In this document: in pieces, positions 17,667 through 27,229 of the stretch
How the letters are laid out: each line of letters starts with the position of its first letter
Position numbering within the stretch: position 1 is the stretch's first letter
DNA from: Enterovibrio nigricans DSM 22720
GTDB lineage: Bacteria > Pseudomonadota > Gammaproteobacteria > Enterobacterales > Vibrionaceae
DNA: 63,660 nucleotides
Direction: 5' to 3'
Assembly (NCBI RefSeq): GCF_900167155.1
Contig: NZ_FUXU01000019.1
Span: 1-63,660, forward strand
Translations under genes and position numbers: made by a program
Notes under the pieces: generated by a model
What the model was told of the DNA's origin: nothing
The model's database searches: none
The model's input: only the letters and a program-made list of their open reading frames with translations

Positions 17667-18989
17667 ATGACCCCAATTTATGCCCAAAACATTGACGTTA
17701 TCATCACACGCTGGCCTTCCATTGCCGAAGAGTTAGAAGCAGCAAACGTCGATGAACTCGCCTTTGACGTTATCCAAAAATCAGCGGCAACATTGAAAGT
17801 CAACGGCATCCAACTTTGCAGTGCTTACGATCCCGTAGAAGAAGCGTTTCATTACCACAGCCTAACGTCAGGGAACGATTACCATGTTTGGGGCCTGGGT
17901 TTAGGCAATGTGCCTGCGCTGCTTGTGCAAGATGCCAAATGTTCATCCATCCGTATTTACCTGTATAACTTGCCTCTCGCAAAACTTGTCCTGTCTCTCG
18001 TGCCTTTCGCTTGGCTGAACGACCCCCGCGTCGAGCTTCGTTTTGTGAGCGAGAACAGCGCAGACATCACGCACAACACCGCGATGCTTTCTCATCCCGG
18101 CAGCATCATTTTAAATGGCGACAAATTCGTTTCCCAAAAGAGCCATCAGTGGTTGTTCTTCCGCATGGAAAACACGCTCGTGGTCAAACATGTGCACAGA
18201 AACCAACTCGATAATGATGAAAAGTTCGTCCAGCGAGAGACTGAAAATACCCCTTTGCTGAAAAAAATGACGTCGATTGACACCTTCATTCAATATCGGA
18301 TTGATGATGCTATTTGTATTGGAGCGGGCCCTTCGCTGTCACACCATATCGAAGAGCTAAAAGCGGTTTATCTTCAAAAAGACCGACCAAGATTTATCGC
18401 CGCAGCGACGGCGTGTAAGTGCTTGTTAGAAAATGGCATTAAGCCAGATGTGGTATACGCAATAGATTTCGATATTCCGGCATCTTACATTCCCTACCAT
18501 ATCGCAAAAAATACAATCCTGATTGCCGCCAGCCGCTTGCCTCACGATCACATGAAGCTCTGGCACGGTGAAAAATATTACCTGCATCTGGCAGATGAAA
18601 CATACGATCGCATTAGTGCTGCGTTCCCTACGCAATTTCGCCCTTATGTGTACGGTTCGGTCATTCACCCGATGCTACATACGACGCTGGTACAAGGTGC
18701 GAAAACAGTGCGCTTTATTGGCTGTGACTTTGGTTTCCCGAATGAAATTGTCCATGCATCCATGGACAACGACGCCAACGATCACAATGCAACCATGCAG
18801 GCTTGGACTGAAAATGGTCATGGGGAACTCATTAAAACCTCTCCGCCTTACCGCATGTTTGCCACTGGTGTTGAAAACATCATTAGCTGTGCACCCAACA
18901 CGCGTTTTTATAATTGGAGCCGTATGGGAGCAAGAATTCTGGGTACGGAGTATATGGATTTAGCGAAGGAGCCTACGCATGCAATCTAG
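17667..18989 (+). CDS. Maf-type flagellin modification protein (DUF115/MAF_flag10)
   Basis: A 440-residue protein with the 6-hydroxymethylpterin-pyrophosphokinase-like DUF115 domain in its middle. The signature ICIGAGPSLSHHIEEL is at about residues 212-227, followed by ACKCLLENGIKPDVVYAIDF and RFIGCDFGF. Maf proteins of polar flagellates are needed to attach nonulosonic acids such as pseudaminic or legionaminic acid to flagellin. Its place between lafA and fliD implies that LafA is the substrate. No sugar-biosynthesis genes are in the window, so the donor must come from elsewhere. Confidence 0.85.
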   Translation: MTPIYAQNIDVIITRWPSIAEELEAANVDELAFDVIQKSAATLKVNGIQLCSAYDPVEEAFHYHSLTSGNDYHVWGLGLGNVPALLVQDAKCSSIRIYLYNLPLAKLVLSLVPFAWLNDPRVELRFVSENSADITHNTAMLSHPGSIILNGDKFVSQKSHQWLFFRMENTLVVKHVHRNQLDNDEKFVQRETENTPLLKKMTSIDTFIQYRIDDAICIGAGPSLSHHIEELKAVYLQKDRPRFIAAATACKCLLENGIKPDVVYAIDFDIPASYIPYHIAKNTILIAASRLPHDHMKLWHGEKYYLHLADETYDRISAAFPTQFRPYVYGSVIHPMLHTTLVQGAKTVRFIGCDFGFPNEIVHASMDNDANDHNATMQAWTENGHGELIKTSPPYRMFATGVENIISCAPNTRFYNWSRMGARILGTEYMDLAKEPTHAI

Positions 18990-19233
18990 TCTGCTCAGTC
19001 AGCTTTTTTCAAAAACAGCGGATGTTTATTACTATGGCGATCATATCACTGGCGATATGTTGTTGACCCAATGCGTTGCTCTGTTTAGCAAGCTATATGA
19101 AGTGCAAAGCAAACAGGATCAAGTCATGGAAATATTGGCAGATATCAATACCGCGCGCCGTGCTAACGACTTCACGGCCATTGCTGACATGTTGCGATAT
19201 CAAATCCCGCCACTGATTCAAGAAAGCGTCTAG
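18979..19233 (+). CDS. Small unknown protein coupled to the Maf gene
   Basis: An 84-residue protein overlapping the end of the Maf gene by 11 bp. It is predicted to be helical, with a heptad-like segment around FSKLYEVQSKQDQVMEILAD. No family is recognised. Translational coupling suggests a partner or chaperone for the Maf enzyme or for flagellin. Confidence 0.65.
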   Translation: MQSSLLSQLFSKTADVYYYGDHITGDMLLTQCVALFSKLYEVQSKQDQVMEILADINTARRANDFTAIADMLRYQIPPLIQESV

Positions 19234-19246
19234 TTATCATCGTAAA

Positions 19247-19272
19247 AACGCCTCACATTGAGGCGTTTTTTA
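19247..19272 (+). terminator. Rho-independent terminator
   Basis: AACGCCTCA (19247-19255) pairs with TGAGGCGTT (19259-19267) across a 3-nt loop, followed by a T run. It ends the Maf transcript before fliD. Confidence 0.9.
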
Positions 19273-19488
19273 TTTCCCCACGCCCTTAACCCACCACACA
19301 ACCAGGTCGCCTTATAACGTTAGTCTGCAAGCTTTTCCTAAGGGAAACAGCGGAATCTTACGGCGGGAAACATCACTTCCGCAAACAGCCCAAAAACAAG
19401 GTATGTCATTGTTTTTAATGACGTTAAAAAATGGAACGTATTTTGCTGATTATTCAAAGAAATCAGCAAATGAACCTGGAGCATAACG

Positions 19489-20829
19489 ATGAGTTCATTA
19501 GATCCAATTACCATGGCGACGCAGTTGGCCACGTTTGATGTATTGCCGTTTCAAGAACGTTATCAAATGCAGGCTGATACCTATCAGGCAAAAATCAATG
19601 CGCTGAGCAAAGTGGAATCAGCCCTTCGCACTTTCCGTACCGCTGTCAGTGAAATGAACGGCTACGGAAGCAGCATTATTAAAAACAGTGCGACCACGTC
19701 GCAAGACGGATTTTTTTCCGCGACGGCCGACGCCAACTCGCTGAGTGGCAGCTATCAGATTTTTGTAGAACAAGTTGCGTCTGCCCACCAAATTTCAGCC
19801 AACATGCCTGCAGACATGACTGCGGACACCGAGATCCCGACGACGGGTGAAATCAAGCTCGCCATCAATGGCGAAGAGATGATCATTGACTTGTCTACCG
19901 TCGATACGGACGGTGATGGCAAAGCCACAATGTCAGACCTGGTCAAAACCATTAACAACGACAGCACCAACCCAGGTGTCAATGCAACCTTAGTTCGCTC
20001 TAACGGGCAGACTCACTTGATGCTGTCCAGCACAGAAACTGGCGACGCTAACCGTGTTTCAGTAACAGCCACAGGTACCGGTGCCGCATGGTTTGAGGAT
20101 GCATTTACAGCACCTAAAGTCATCACTGAGCCTCAAGACGCTGTTATTTGGGTAGGTGCGAAAGATTCTGGTTTGAAGCTGACCAGTAGCAGCAATACGT
20201 TCGACAACGTCATTGATGGTGTCGATATCACGGTTACTAAGCCACAAACCGCGGGAGAAGCCCCAATCGGCTTGACGGTCGGGCCGGACAGTGAATCTAC
20301 CAAAGAACAATTAACCAAGTTCATTGATGCATATAACGCGTTAGTGGCCACTTTTGATGAACACACGTCAATCGGCGGCGAAGATGGCACTAAACGTGGC
20401 GCATTGGGCAACGATCCAACCCTTCGTTCTATTGAAAGTCAGCTAAACAATATCCTGCGCTCCGAGTTTGGCGGGATGCGCCTGACCGACGTCGGTATGT
20501 CTATTGATAAAGACGGAAAATTGACATTAGACGAAGACAAATTTAACGAGGCACAAAAAACCAACAGTGTCGCGTTGGAAAACATGTTTAACGGCGAAGG
20601 TAACCTTCTCGATTCCATCGACAACATGATGGAGCCTTACCTCAAAACGTCTTCAGGGCTATTGAGCTCCCGCAAAGAATCGCTTCAAGCCAATATCGAT
20701 CGCATTGATGACAAGCTTGTTCAACTCGATCGCAAGTACGAAATGTCCTATGACAGATACCTCAAGCAGTTCACTCAAATGAATCAGATCATGACACAAA
20801 TGAACCAAACCATGGCGATGTTTAGTTAG
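19489..20829 (+). CDS. fliD: Lateral filament cap protein FliD (LafB)
   Basis: A 446-residue hook-associated protein 2 that caps the growing filament. The N-terminal FliD_N domain opens with SSLDPITMATQLATFD. The C-terminal helices (SRKESLQANIDRIDDKLVQL, RYLKQFTQMNQIMTQMNQ) are canonical. GGAG lies 8 nt before the ATG. It heads the fliD-S-T-K-L-A-motAB operon, lafB to lafU in V. parahaemolyticus naming. Confidence 0.95.
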   Translation: MSSLDPITMATQLATFDVLPFQERYQMQADTYQAKINALSKVESALRTFRTAVSEMNGYGSSIIKNSATTSQDGFFSATADANSLSGSYQIFVEQVASAHQISANMPADMTADTEIPTTGEIKLAINGEEMIIDLSTVDTDGDGKATMSDLVKTINNDSTNPGVNATLVRSNGQTHLMLSSTETGDANRVSVTATGTGAAWFEDAFTAPKVITEPQDAVIWVGAKDSGLKLTSSSNTFDNVIDGVDITVTKPQTAGEAPIGLTVGPDSESTKEQLTKFIDAYNALVATFDEHTSIGGEDGTKRGALGNDPTLRSIESQLNNILRSEFGGMRLTDVGMSIDKDGKLTLDEDKFNEAQKTNSVALENMFNGEGNLLDSIDNMMEPYLKTSSGLLSSRKESLQANIDRIDDKLVQLDRKYEMSYDRYLKQFTQMNQIMTQMNQTMAMFS

Positions 20830-20839
20830 GGATACAACG

Positions 20840-21226
20840 ATGTTTTTTGAATCAGGTTACGACTCTTACCAACAGGTCGATCTGGACGCGCAAGCAGCGT
20901 CCGCCTCTCCTCACCAATTGGTTGTCATGCTTATTGATGGCCTGCTGAACGAGATAGAGCGTACACGTGGCCACATTGAAGCAGCAAGGCTTGAACTGAA
21001 AGGTACCAGTATCGCCAAATGCATGAATATCCTCATCGGCCTTGATAGTGCGTTGGACATGGAAAACGGTGGCGAAGTGGCTGATAACCTTCACCAACTC
21101 TATGACTTTTGTCAGATGGAACTGTATCAAGCGAGCCTGAACAACGATCTGGAACGTCTTACTAACGTCGAGCGCGTCATGGCTAACATTCGCGAAGGAT
21201 GGATGAATTTTGGTCAAAACGCATAG
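20840..21226 (+). CDS. fliS: Lateral flagellin export chaperone FliS (LafC)
   Basis: A 128-residue helical chaperone of flagellin. The family segments YQQVDLDAQAASASPHQLVVML and NILIGLDSALDMENGGEVADNL are present. It begins 10 bp after fliD, and its 3' end overlaps fliT. Confidence 0.94.
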   Translation: MFFESGYDSYQQVDLDAQAASASPHQLVVMLIDGLLNEIERTRGHIEAARLELKGTSIAKCMNILIGLDSALDMENGGEVADNLHQLYDFCQMELYQASLNNDLERLTNVERVMANIREGWMNFGQNA

Positions 21227-21530
21227 CCCTGCTTCGCATCAGATCCAAACGCTTTCTAAGCAGATCTATCAAGCGGTCGCGACGCAAGATTGGCAAACGC
21301 TCCAGCAATTGGATCTTCAGGTCAGGGCGTTGCTCACTACGCACCCTGACTATCTTTCTATGCCATCGCTTTCTCAAGAGTTGGCACAGCTTAAACGCGT
21401 CCATCAAAACGCGTTTACGAAACTCAAACACTCTGTGACTGAAATGGAAAGCGAGTTGGAAGGCATGCAAGCGAAGCAAGAGCGCGCAAAAGCCTACCAA
21501 ATGGCGATGACAATGGAGTACACATGGTAG
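21210..21530 (+). CDS. fliT: FliT-like chaperone (LafD)
   Basis: A 106-residue helical protein in the fliT position. The start is TTG at 21210, because a TGA lies two codons upstream in frame and the next ATG would remove half the protein. The start lies inside the fliS end, so translation is coupled. FliT is the chaperone for FliD. Sequence support is weak, so the call rests on order, size and composition. Confidence 0.75.
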   Translation: MVKTHSPASHQIQTLSKQIYQAVATQDWQTLQQLDLQVRALLTTHPDYLSMPSLSQELAQLKRVHQNAFTKLKHSVTEMESELEGMQAKQERAKAYQMAMTMEYTW

Positions 21531-22600
21531 TTTCCCCCGCCAATCACGCGACATCGGCGACTGCTAAGTCTGCAAGTTCGCCGTTAGATGGCATCAAACC
21601 GGCCAAAGGGTTCAGCGCCACGACAGAAGATGACGCTGCAATGCCGTTTTCTGATCAGAACCCGTTATTAAGTGGATTAGCGATGCCGCAAGCGTCGCCC
21701 GAACGTTCTACTACCGCATCATTAATGCGTTTGTCCGACGTGAATGGCGACCAAGCAAAGCATTCGACTCACCCTACGCTTACCGACGTCAATATTCACG
21801 CTATGACACCGTCAGGTTTTAGCGCGTCTGGCTTAGAAACGTCAGGTATAGCCGCGTCGCACACAATGACACTGGGCACACCAACCTCGCAGTCTGTCAC
21901 AAAAGGCAGTCAACAAGCACTTTCCATCCACCGAGCCGTTGACCCATCCATGACAGCGAGCGTTGCCTCTTCATTAACTGATCCGTCGCTGCCGCAACCA
22001 ACAGCGACGGCATCTCCGTCTAAAAACGCGGACTTTCAGTCACTCATGGTGAACATGCAGCCCACCTCGCTATCAACGCTGCCCATGGCGGCAGATCTGG
22101 CTCAGAACATGAGCAATGTTAATGGCGCTAACGTAGCGGCACCGCCAACAAATACCGTCCAAGTGTCAGCGGAATGGGCCCCTGTTCGTGTCGATACGCA
22201 AGCGGGCAAGTGGGGCGAGCAAATGATGCAGGTGCTACAGGACAGAATCACCTTGCAAGCGAATCAGAGTCTCCAAGAAGCACGAATTCGTCTCGATCCG
22301 CCTGAACTAGGCAAACTCGATGTCATTGTTCGAATGGAGGGCGACCGATTAAGCGTACAACTCAACGCCAGTGCGGTAGCGACACGCGACGCGCTGGTTC
22401 AAGTGTCTGATCGACTACGTGCAGAGTTACAAAATGACCATTTCGTGCATGTCGACGTTAACGTTGGCGCTGAACAACAGGGACAGAAACGTCAAGACAA
22501 TGACGACGCGCAACAGGGCATTTTTGCCGCACGCGATATCCACGCAGAAAGCGATACGCACACATTTACATCCGAGCACTGGCTCAATGTTCACGCCTGA
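21524..22600 (+). CDS. fliK: Lateral flagellar hook-length control protein FliK (LafE)
   Basis: A 358-residue protein with a long S/T/A/P-rich low-complexity N-terminal region of about 230 residues, which acts as the molecular ruler. The compact FliK C-terminal domain follows (EARIRLDPPELGKLDVIVRM, LSVQLNASAVATRDAL), and this domain triggers the FlhB specificity switch. It overlaps fliT by 7 bp. Confidence 0.92.
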   Translation: MVVSPANHATSATAKSASSPLDGIKPAKGFSATTEDDAAMPFSDQNPLLSGLAMPQASPERSTTASLMRLSDVNGDQAKHSTHPTLTDVNIHAMTPSGFSASGLETSGIAASHTMTLGTPTSQSVTKGSQQALSIHRAVDPSMTASVASSLTDPSLPQPTATASPSKNADFQSLMVNMQPTSLSTLPMAADLAQNMSNVNGANVAAPPTNTVQVSAEWAPVRVDTQAGKWGEQMMQVLQDRITLQANQSLQEARIRLDPPELGKLDVIVRMEGDRLSVQLNASAVATRDALVQVSDRLRAELQNDHFVHVDVNVGAEQQGQKRQDNDDAQQGIFAARDIHAESDTHTFTSEHWLNVHA

Positions 22601-22620
22601 TTGTTGAAGAGGTACAGGTA

Positions 22621-23136
22621 ATGACAAAAAAACAACTTCTCGCCATCACTGGCATCATGCTGCTGTCGAGCGCGATCATTTCAGCATCAACCGTGTTTGG
22701 GGGCATTTTGTATTTGCAGCACACGGCCAAGACAGAAACCGGTGACGAAAGCCTTTTTTCTTCTTTCAAGATGCCCGCCTTTTTTGCAGAAGAAGAAGAA
22801 GAAGAAGAAGAAGTGAGCAAAAGCCCGAGCTTTCACCCGCTCGAAAAAATTGTTCTGTCTATTAAAGGTAACAACCAAACACACTTTGTGATGCTGGAGC
22901 TGGCTATTGAAACCCGCAACCCAGAGCGGATGGCTGCCATCGATAACTATATGCCTGTGATTCAAAATGCACTATTAAAGCTATTCGCTGACAAGCATTA
23001 CAACGATTTGCAAGAAGACGGTGCCATTGAGAACCTTCAATCTGAAGTGAAATCCACGCTGATTACCGCATTCAACAAAACCGGTCTCGTACAGGACATT
23101 GACGATGTGCTTCTGACAAAATACGTCGTGCAGTAA
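22621..23136 (+). CDS. fliL: Flagellar basal body-associated protein FliL (LafF)
   Basis: A 171-residue inner-membrane protein with one N-terminal transmembrane helix (residues 6-30) and a periplasmic FliL domain (HPLEKIVLSIKGNNQTHFVM). FliL rings surround stators and raise torque under load. Eight consecutive GAA codons (22789-22812) encode an octa-glutamate linker, a trinucleotide repeat that can change linker length without a frameshift. Confidence 0.9.
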   Translation: MTKKQLLAITGIMLLSSAIISASTVFGGILYLQHTAKTETGDESLFSSFKMPAFFAEEEEEEEEVSKSPSFHPLEKIVLSIKGNNQTHFVMLELAIETRNPERMAAIDNYMPVIQNALLKLFADKHYNDLQEDGAIENLQSEVKSTLITAFNKTGLVQDIDDVLLTKYVVQ

Positions 23137-23146
23137 GGACGCATCT

Positions 23147-23875
23147 ATGTTGGACATGGCCTTTCACGATGGGTATGCAGACGCAGACATCAATACTCGC
23201 CCAGCGACACCTATCGACGAAAACTTACTGTTGCAGAAGCATCAGATTCTGGTTAAGCGAATCGTCAATCAACTTCGTGCTCACGCGACGACACATTGCA
23301 GTGTCGAAGATATGCAGCAAATTGGTTTAATCGGCTTATTAGAAGCAGGCAGGCGGTTTGGGAACATTCATGACCCTCAATTCCCCGCCTATGCCGTTTG
23401 CCGTATCCGCGGGGCGATTCTCGATGAATTGCGCCGCCTTGATTGGCGTTCTCGTAAAACGCGCCAACAAGCCCATGAGCTCAATGACGTTACCCGAGAC
23501 TTAACACGCTCACTCGGAAGGCAACCCACCGATGCTGAAATTATCAAAGCCCTCGGTACAACAGAGAAAGACTACCATTCGCGACTAAACGCCTCTCTCG
23601 CCGGTGAAATGCAGAGCTTGGATCAACTCATAGAAAACGGCGCCGAAAACTATCTCGATGCAAATTATGACGGTGTCTCGCACGAAGAAGCACGCCTCAG
23701 CCTGGAGACAGCACTCAGCCAATTAAGTCAGAGAGATCAGCTGTTACTGACGCTGTTTTATCAACACGATTTAAATCTTCACGAAATCGCTCTGGTGCTG
23801 GATTTGACCCCGCCGAGGATTTGCCAGCTACACAAACAAGCATTGAAACAACTCAATCTCTACCTGACTGCCTAG
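23147..23875 (+). CDS. fliA: Lateral flagellar sigma-28 factor (LafS)
   Basis: A 242-residue sigma factor. Region 2 is clear (VEDMQQIGLIGLLEAGRRFG, AYAVCRIRGAILDELRRLDW), as is region 4 (LLTLFYQHDLNLHEIALVLD, PPRICQLHKQALKQL). It directs late lateral genes such as lafA and the stators, and its anti-sigma factor is the flgM encoded at 42742. Confidence 0.94.
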   Translation: MLDMAFHDGYADADINTRPATPIDENLLLQKHQILVKRIVNQLRAHATTHCSVEDMQQIGLIGLLEAGRRFGNIHDPQFPAYAVCRIRGAILDELRRLDWRSRKTRQQAHELNDVTRDLTRSLGRQPTDAEIIKALGTTEKDYHSRLNASLAGEMQSLDQLIENGAENYLDANYDGVSHEEARLSLETALSQLSQRDQLLLTLFYQHDLNLHEIALVLDLTPPRICQLHKQALKQLNLYLTA

Positions 23876-23884
23876 GAGTCAACG

Positions 23885-24742
23885 ATGCAAAAACTACTTG
23901 GAGCCCTCATTATTCTGGGTGGCGTATTTGGCGGCTATGTGATGGCTGGCGGAAAACTTGGTGCCATTTGGCAGCCCGCAGAATTTATCATCATCATCGG
24001 TGCGGCACTGGGTTCATTAATTATTGGTAACCCTTCTCACGTACTCAAGGAAATGCGCACGCAATTTGTTCGTGTAATGCGTCGCCCGCAAAACGAGCGT
24101 GAGTACTATATGGAGCTGATGGCCCTGCTCCAATCTCTGCTCGAAGCCATTCGTAATGGCGGTTTTAAATCACTCGACAGCCACATTGAAAACCCCAGTG
24201 AAAGTGCAATTTTTCACCGTTATCCGCTGATTGCAAAAGATTATCGCCTCGTTGCCTTCATTACTGACAATTTGCGTTTAATGGCAATGGGACAAATGTC
24301 GCCTCATGAATTAGAGGGCCTGCTCGAACAAGAGATCGATGCAATTGAAACCGATTTGCTGCTGCCTGCGAAATCGCTTCAGCGTACCGCCGAAGCACTA
24401 CCGGGCTTTGGCATACTCGCGGCCGTTGGCGGCATCATCATTACTATGAGTGCCATTGATGGCTCCATTGCCATGATTGGCTATCACGTTGCGGCTGCTC
24501 TAGTGGGCACGTTCTTAGGTATTTTTGGCTGTTATTGCTGCCTGGATCCTGCAAGCAACGCCATGGGCCAACGCGTTAAGCGTGAAATGTCAGCCTATGA
24601 GTGTGTGCGTGCAACCTTGGTCGCTTATGTAGCGAAAAAGCCGACATTACTCGCGATCGATGCGGGACGAAAACACATTCAGCTAGATATTAAGCCCACG
24701 TTTAACCAAATGGAGCAATGGCTGGCTGAACAGGAGGGATAA
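23885..24742 (+). CDS. motA: Lateral flagellar stator protein LafT (MotA type)
   Basis: A 285-residue protein with four membrane segments and a large cytoplasmic loop between TM2 and TM3. Length and the [20 protein letters not shown] start resemble the proton-driven MotA/LafT type rather than the shorter sodium-type PomA. It carries the conserved proline-glycine loop ([20 protein letters not shown]). Its stop overlaps the lafU start. Confidence 0.95.
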   Translation: MQKLLGALIILGGVFGGYVMAGGKLGAIWQPAEFIIIIGAALGSLIIGNPSHVLKEMRTQFVRVMRRPQNEREYYMELMALLQSLLEAIRNGGFKSLDSHIENPSESAIFHRYPLIAKDYRLVAFITDNLRLMAMGQMSPHELEGLLEQEIDAIETDLLLPAKSLQRTAEALPGFGILAAVGGIIITMSAIDGSIAMIGYHVAAALVGTFLGIFGCYCCLDPASNAMGQRVKREMSAYECVRATLVAYVAKKPTLLAIDAGRKHIQLDIKPTFNQMEQWLAEQEG

Positions 24743-25719
24743 TGCAAAAACAAGAACACGTTGTCTTTAAGCGTGCAAAACATAAATCGCATGATGACCA
24801 CCATGGCGGTGCGTGGAAAGTGGCGTTCGCCGACTTCATGATTGCCTTAATGGCACTGTTTTTAGTGCTTTGGGTGATGCAAGTGGTCGATAAGGAAGAG
24901 CGTAAAGCCATCATGGCAAACTTGCACAGTGCCAGCGTGTTTGACAACAGTTTTGGTAACCCTTTTGATTCGTCACAGAGCCTTTCACCGATTGACTTGG
25001 CTTCGGATTCGTCGGTGCCAAGTCAACACAATTCAAACCACACCGTGAGCTCTTTTTTTCAAGGTAATGGCAACGGCACGCATACAGATTCTTTAATCTT
25101 GGGCAAGTTTGATACGCAAGAGCAATTGGCTGCGCTCGCGAAGGTCGTCGAAGAGATGACGAAGCAAGTGAATGCTCAAGGCAATGTGAACGTCACCGTC
25201 ACGCCACAGGGGCTGCGAATTGTGCTTCAGGACGACTACAAACAACATATGTTCAGCCGAGGAGGCGCGGACTTAACACCGTTCTTTGAAGACTTATTGT
25301 TGCTCCTTTCGCCAATTTTTGAGCAAGTGACCAACCCGCTCATTATCAGTGGCCACACTGACGCAACGCGATTCAAACAAGCATTTAGCGCCAAGTCGAA
25401 CTGGGAACTGTCAGTCAATCGCGCGAATCAAGCACGTAAAACACTGGTCGAAGGTGGTATGCCGGAAGACAGAGTGCTGCAGGTTACGGGAATGTCTGAC
25501 CGCGCCTTGCTAAATCCGAACGATCCGGAGTCATCAAAAAATCGTCGTATTGAGCTTTTTTTGCTGACAACACCTGCGGCGACGGTCATCGAATCACTAT
25601 TTGGTACGCACGACGCCAGTGAGCTTGAAAAAGCACGAAATAAGGCGCGTTTTAACCAACCCGTCTATCGCGAAGAAATCGTCATTGAAGACGGTGACAT
25701 TGCCATGGCTCAACATTAA
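24742..25719 (+). CDS. motB: Lateral flagellar stator protein LafU (MotB type)
   Basis: A 325-residue protein. One transmembrane helix holds the essential ion-binding Asp ([18 protein letters not shown]), followed by a plug segment and a C-terminal OmpA-like peptidoglycan-binding domain ([23 protein letters not shown]). It forms the stator with LafT. It is the last gene of the lafB-U operon and is followed by a terminator-like hairpin. Confidence 0.95.
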   Translation: MQKQEHVVFKRAKHKSHDDHHGGAWKVAFADFMIALMALFLVLWVMQVVDKEERKAIMANLHSASVFDNSFGNPFDSSQSLSPIDLASDSSVPSQHNSNHTVSSFFQGNGNGTHTDSLILGKFDTQEQLAALAKVVEEMTKQVNAQGNVNVTVTPQGLRIVLQDDYKQHMFSRGGADLTPFFEDLLLLLSPIFEQVTNPLIISGHTDATRFKQAFSAKSNWELSVNRANQARKTLVEGGMPEDRVLQVTGMSDRALLNPNDPESSKNRRIELFLLTTPAATVIESLFGTHDASELEKARNKARFNQPVYREEIVIEDGDIAMAQH

Positions 25720-25732
25720 AAATTAACCGCTT

Positions 25733-25787
25733 CATGTCGGGCAACGGCTAAAACTCTCAGAGACTGGTCATGCCCGGCATGCTTTTT
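25733..25787 (+). terminator. Terminator-like hairpin after motB
   Basis: CATGTCGGGCA (25733-25743) pairs with TGCCCGGCATG (25771-25781) with one G-U pair across a 27-nt loop, then CTTTTT. An ATG inside the 3' arm (25770) is therefore an unlikely start for the next gene. Confidence 0.65.
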
Positions 25788-25829
25788 CACCCCAACCCAA
25801 ACTTAATCACTCTTAGTGCGTGTAAAACT

Positions 25830-26111
25830 ATGTCACGTTCAGAACCTACCCAAAACGATATGATCAAGAAGGTCTTCCTTTGGCTTGTTGTCGTTGACTA
25901 CCTGTTACTTGGGCTGTTCCTGTTTCTTTTGCCAACCCTGACATTGCGTGGCGGCACAGCCATTAGTACCTTGCTGATGTTGTACAATCTACTGCTATCT
26001 TTTCTATGCTTCCAGCGTTCTTCCCACCAGCACAGCCACATCATTTATCCAACACTGTCCGCAACCTTGTTGGCTTTTGTCTGCTTTCTCTATTTTTTCT
26101 TCCTAGTGTGA
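25830..26111 (+). CDS. Small hydrophobic membrane protein, unknown
   Basis: About 93 residues from ATG 25830, with three likely transmembrane helices: VFLWLVVVDYLLLGLFLFLL, then AISTLLMLYNLLLSFLCF, then a C-terminal LLAFVCFLYFFFLV. A longer form from 25770 would begin inside the motB terminator. No family is recognised. It is probably not flagellar, since it stands after the operon end. Confidence 0.55.
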   Translation: MSRSEPTQNDMIKKVFLWLVVVDYLLLGLFLFLLPTLTLRGGTAISTLLMLYNLLLSFLCFQRSSHQHSHIIYPTLSATLLAFVCFLYFFFLV

Positions 26112-26184
26112 CGAACAAACCTTATGAACTTGCCTATCTTGAAACTCAAGGCGTTATGAGCCAACACTTATAGTAAAGCTTGCT

Positions 26185-26221
26185 GTTATACCCAAATGAC
26201 TTAGCGATGTTTGGGTATAAC
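26185..26221. repeat. Perfect 12-bp inverted repeat upstream of corA
   Basis: GTTATACCCAAA (26185-26196) and TTTGGGTATAAC (26210-26221) flank a 13-nt loop. No T run follows, so it is not a classical terminator on the plus strand. It could be an intergenic palindromic repeat of the type scattered in Vibrionaceae genomes, or a leader structure for corA. Confidence 0.6.
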
Positions 26222-26257
26222 AATTAACGTCTGCCTTTTCTTACCTCGGGGGAAGTC

Positions 26258-27214
26258 ATGCTTCGTTTATTCACCATTGAGTCCGGCTACATCACCGAAA
26301 TTGCGGTTGATGACGAATCTGACATCAACACCTTAGTCGAGAAGGCCATGTGGATTGATGCACATGAGCCGACAGACAGCGAACGCGAACTCGTCAGCTC
26401 TTTGTTGAAAATCGACCTGCCCGAATCCGACGATGTAGAAGAGATTGAGACTTCCGCACGTTACTTCCTCGACAAAACGGGTTTACATGTCCATTCGCTT
26501 TTCCTCTCTCCAAGTGAAGGCAGACACAATACAGTCACCGTCGCTTGCATCCTGCAAAGCCAACGTTTGATTACTATCAGAGAGGGGGAAGTCGCAGATT
26601 TCAGGCTGCTTCGCTTTCGAGCGCGTAAACGTCAGGTTCGATGCAAAGATGTCGAAAGCCTATTGGTGACTTTGCTTGAACAGAAAGTAGAAAACCATGC
26701 GGACACATTGGAAGACTTACACCGAGAGTCTGAGAAAGTCAGCCATGCGGTGCTCGAAGATGATGATTCAGACTTAGAAGAGAGCATCGCCCACTTAGCG
26801 AAGCTAGAAGACAGTAACGGGAAAATTCGCCTTTGCCTGATGGATACCCAACGCGCTATTTCCTTTCTATTGCGCCACCTGCAAAACCGCGATGAACACC
26901 GTGAAACCATGCATGAGATCAGCCGTGACATTGATGCGCTGATGTCTCATACGACCTTCCTGTTCGACAAAATTAACTTCTTAATGGACTCGACACAGGG
27001 GTTTATCAATATTGAGCAAAACCAGATCATCAAAATTTTTTCCATTGCCGCGGTCGTCTTTCTACCACCCACAGTGATCGCCAGCGTTTATGGGATGAAT
27101 TTTGAGTTTATGCCAGAACTGCATTGGAAATACGGTTTCGCCTTCGCGATTACGTTGATGATCGCATCAGGCGTTGCACCGCTGTTGTATTTTCAAAGGA
27201 AGGGGTGGTTGTAA
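26258..27214 (+). CDS. corA: Magnesium/cobalt transporter CorA
   Basis: A 318-residue inner-membrane channel for Mg2+ that assembles as a pentamer. The acidic cytosolic funnel and long stalk helix precede two C-terminal transmembrane helices. The YGMNFEFMPEL selectivity signature (GMN at about residues 278-280) and the basic C-terminal tail (YFQRKGWL) match enterobacterial CorA closely. AGGTT-like spacing and GGGGGAAG precede the ATG. It is unrelated to the flanking flagellar operons. Confidence 0.96.
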   Translation: MLRLFTIESGYITEIAVDDESDINTLVEKAMWIDAHEPTDSERELVSSLLKIDLPESDDVEEIETSARYFLDKTGLHVHSLFLSPSEGRHNTVTVACILQSQRLITIREGEVADFRLLRFRARKRQVRCKDVESLLVTLLEQKVENHADTLEDLHRESEKVSHAVLEDDDSDLEESIAHLAKLEDSNGKIRLCLMDTQRAISFLLRHLQNRDEHRETMHEISRDIDALMSHTTFLFDKINFLMDSTQGFINIEQNQIIKIFSIAAVVFLPPTVIASVYGMNFEFMPELHWKYGFAFAITLMIASGVAPLLYFQRKGWL

Positions 27215-27229
27215 CCAACTCAATATATA

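Noticed and set aside
25770-25832. Earlier start for the small membrane protein
   Set aside because: The ATG is inside the 3' arm of the terminator-like hairpin after motB, so the ATG at 25830 is preferred, although its ribosome binding site is weak.
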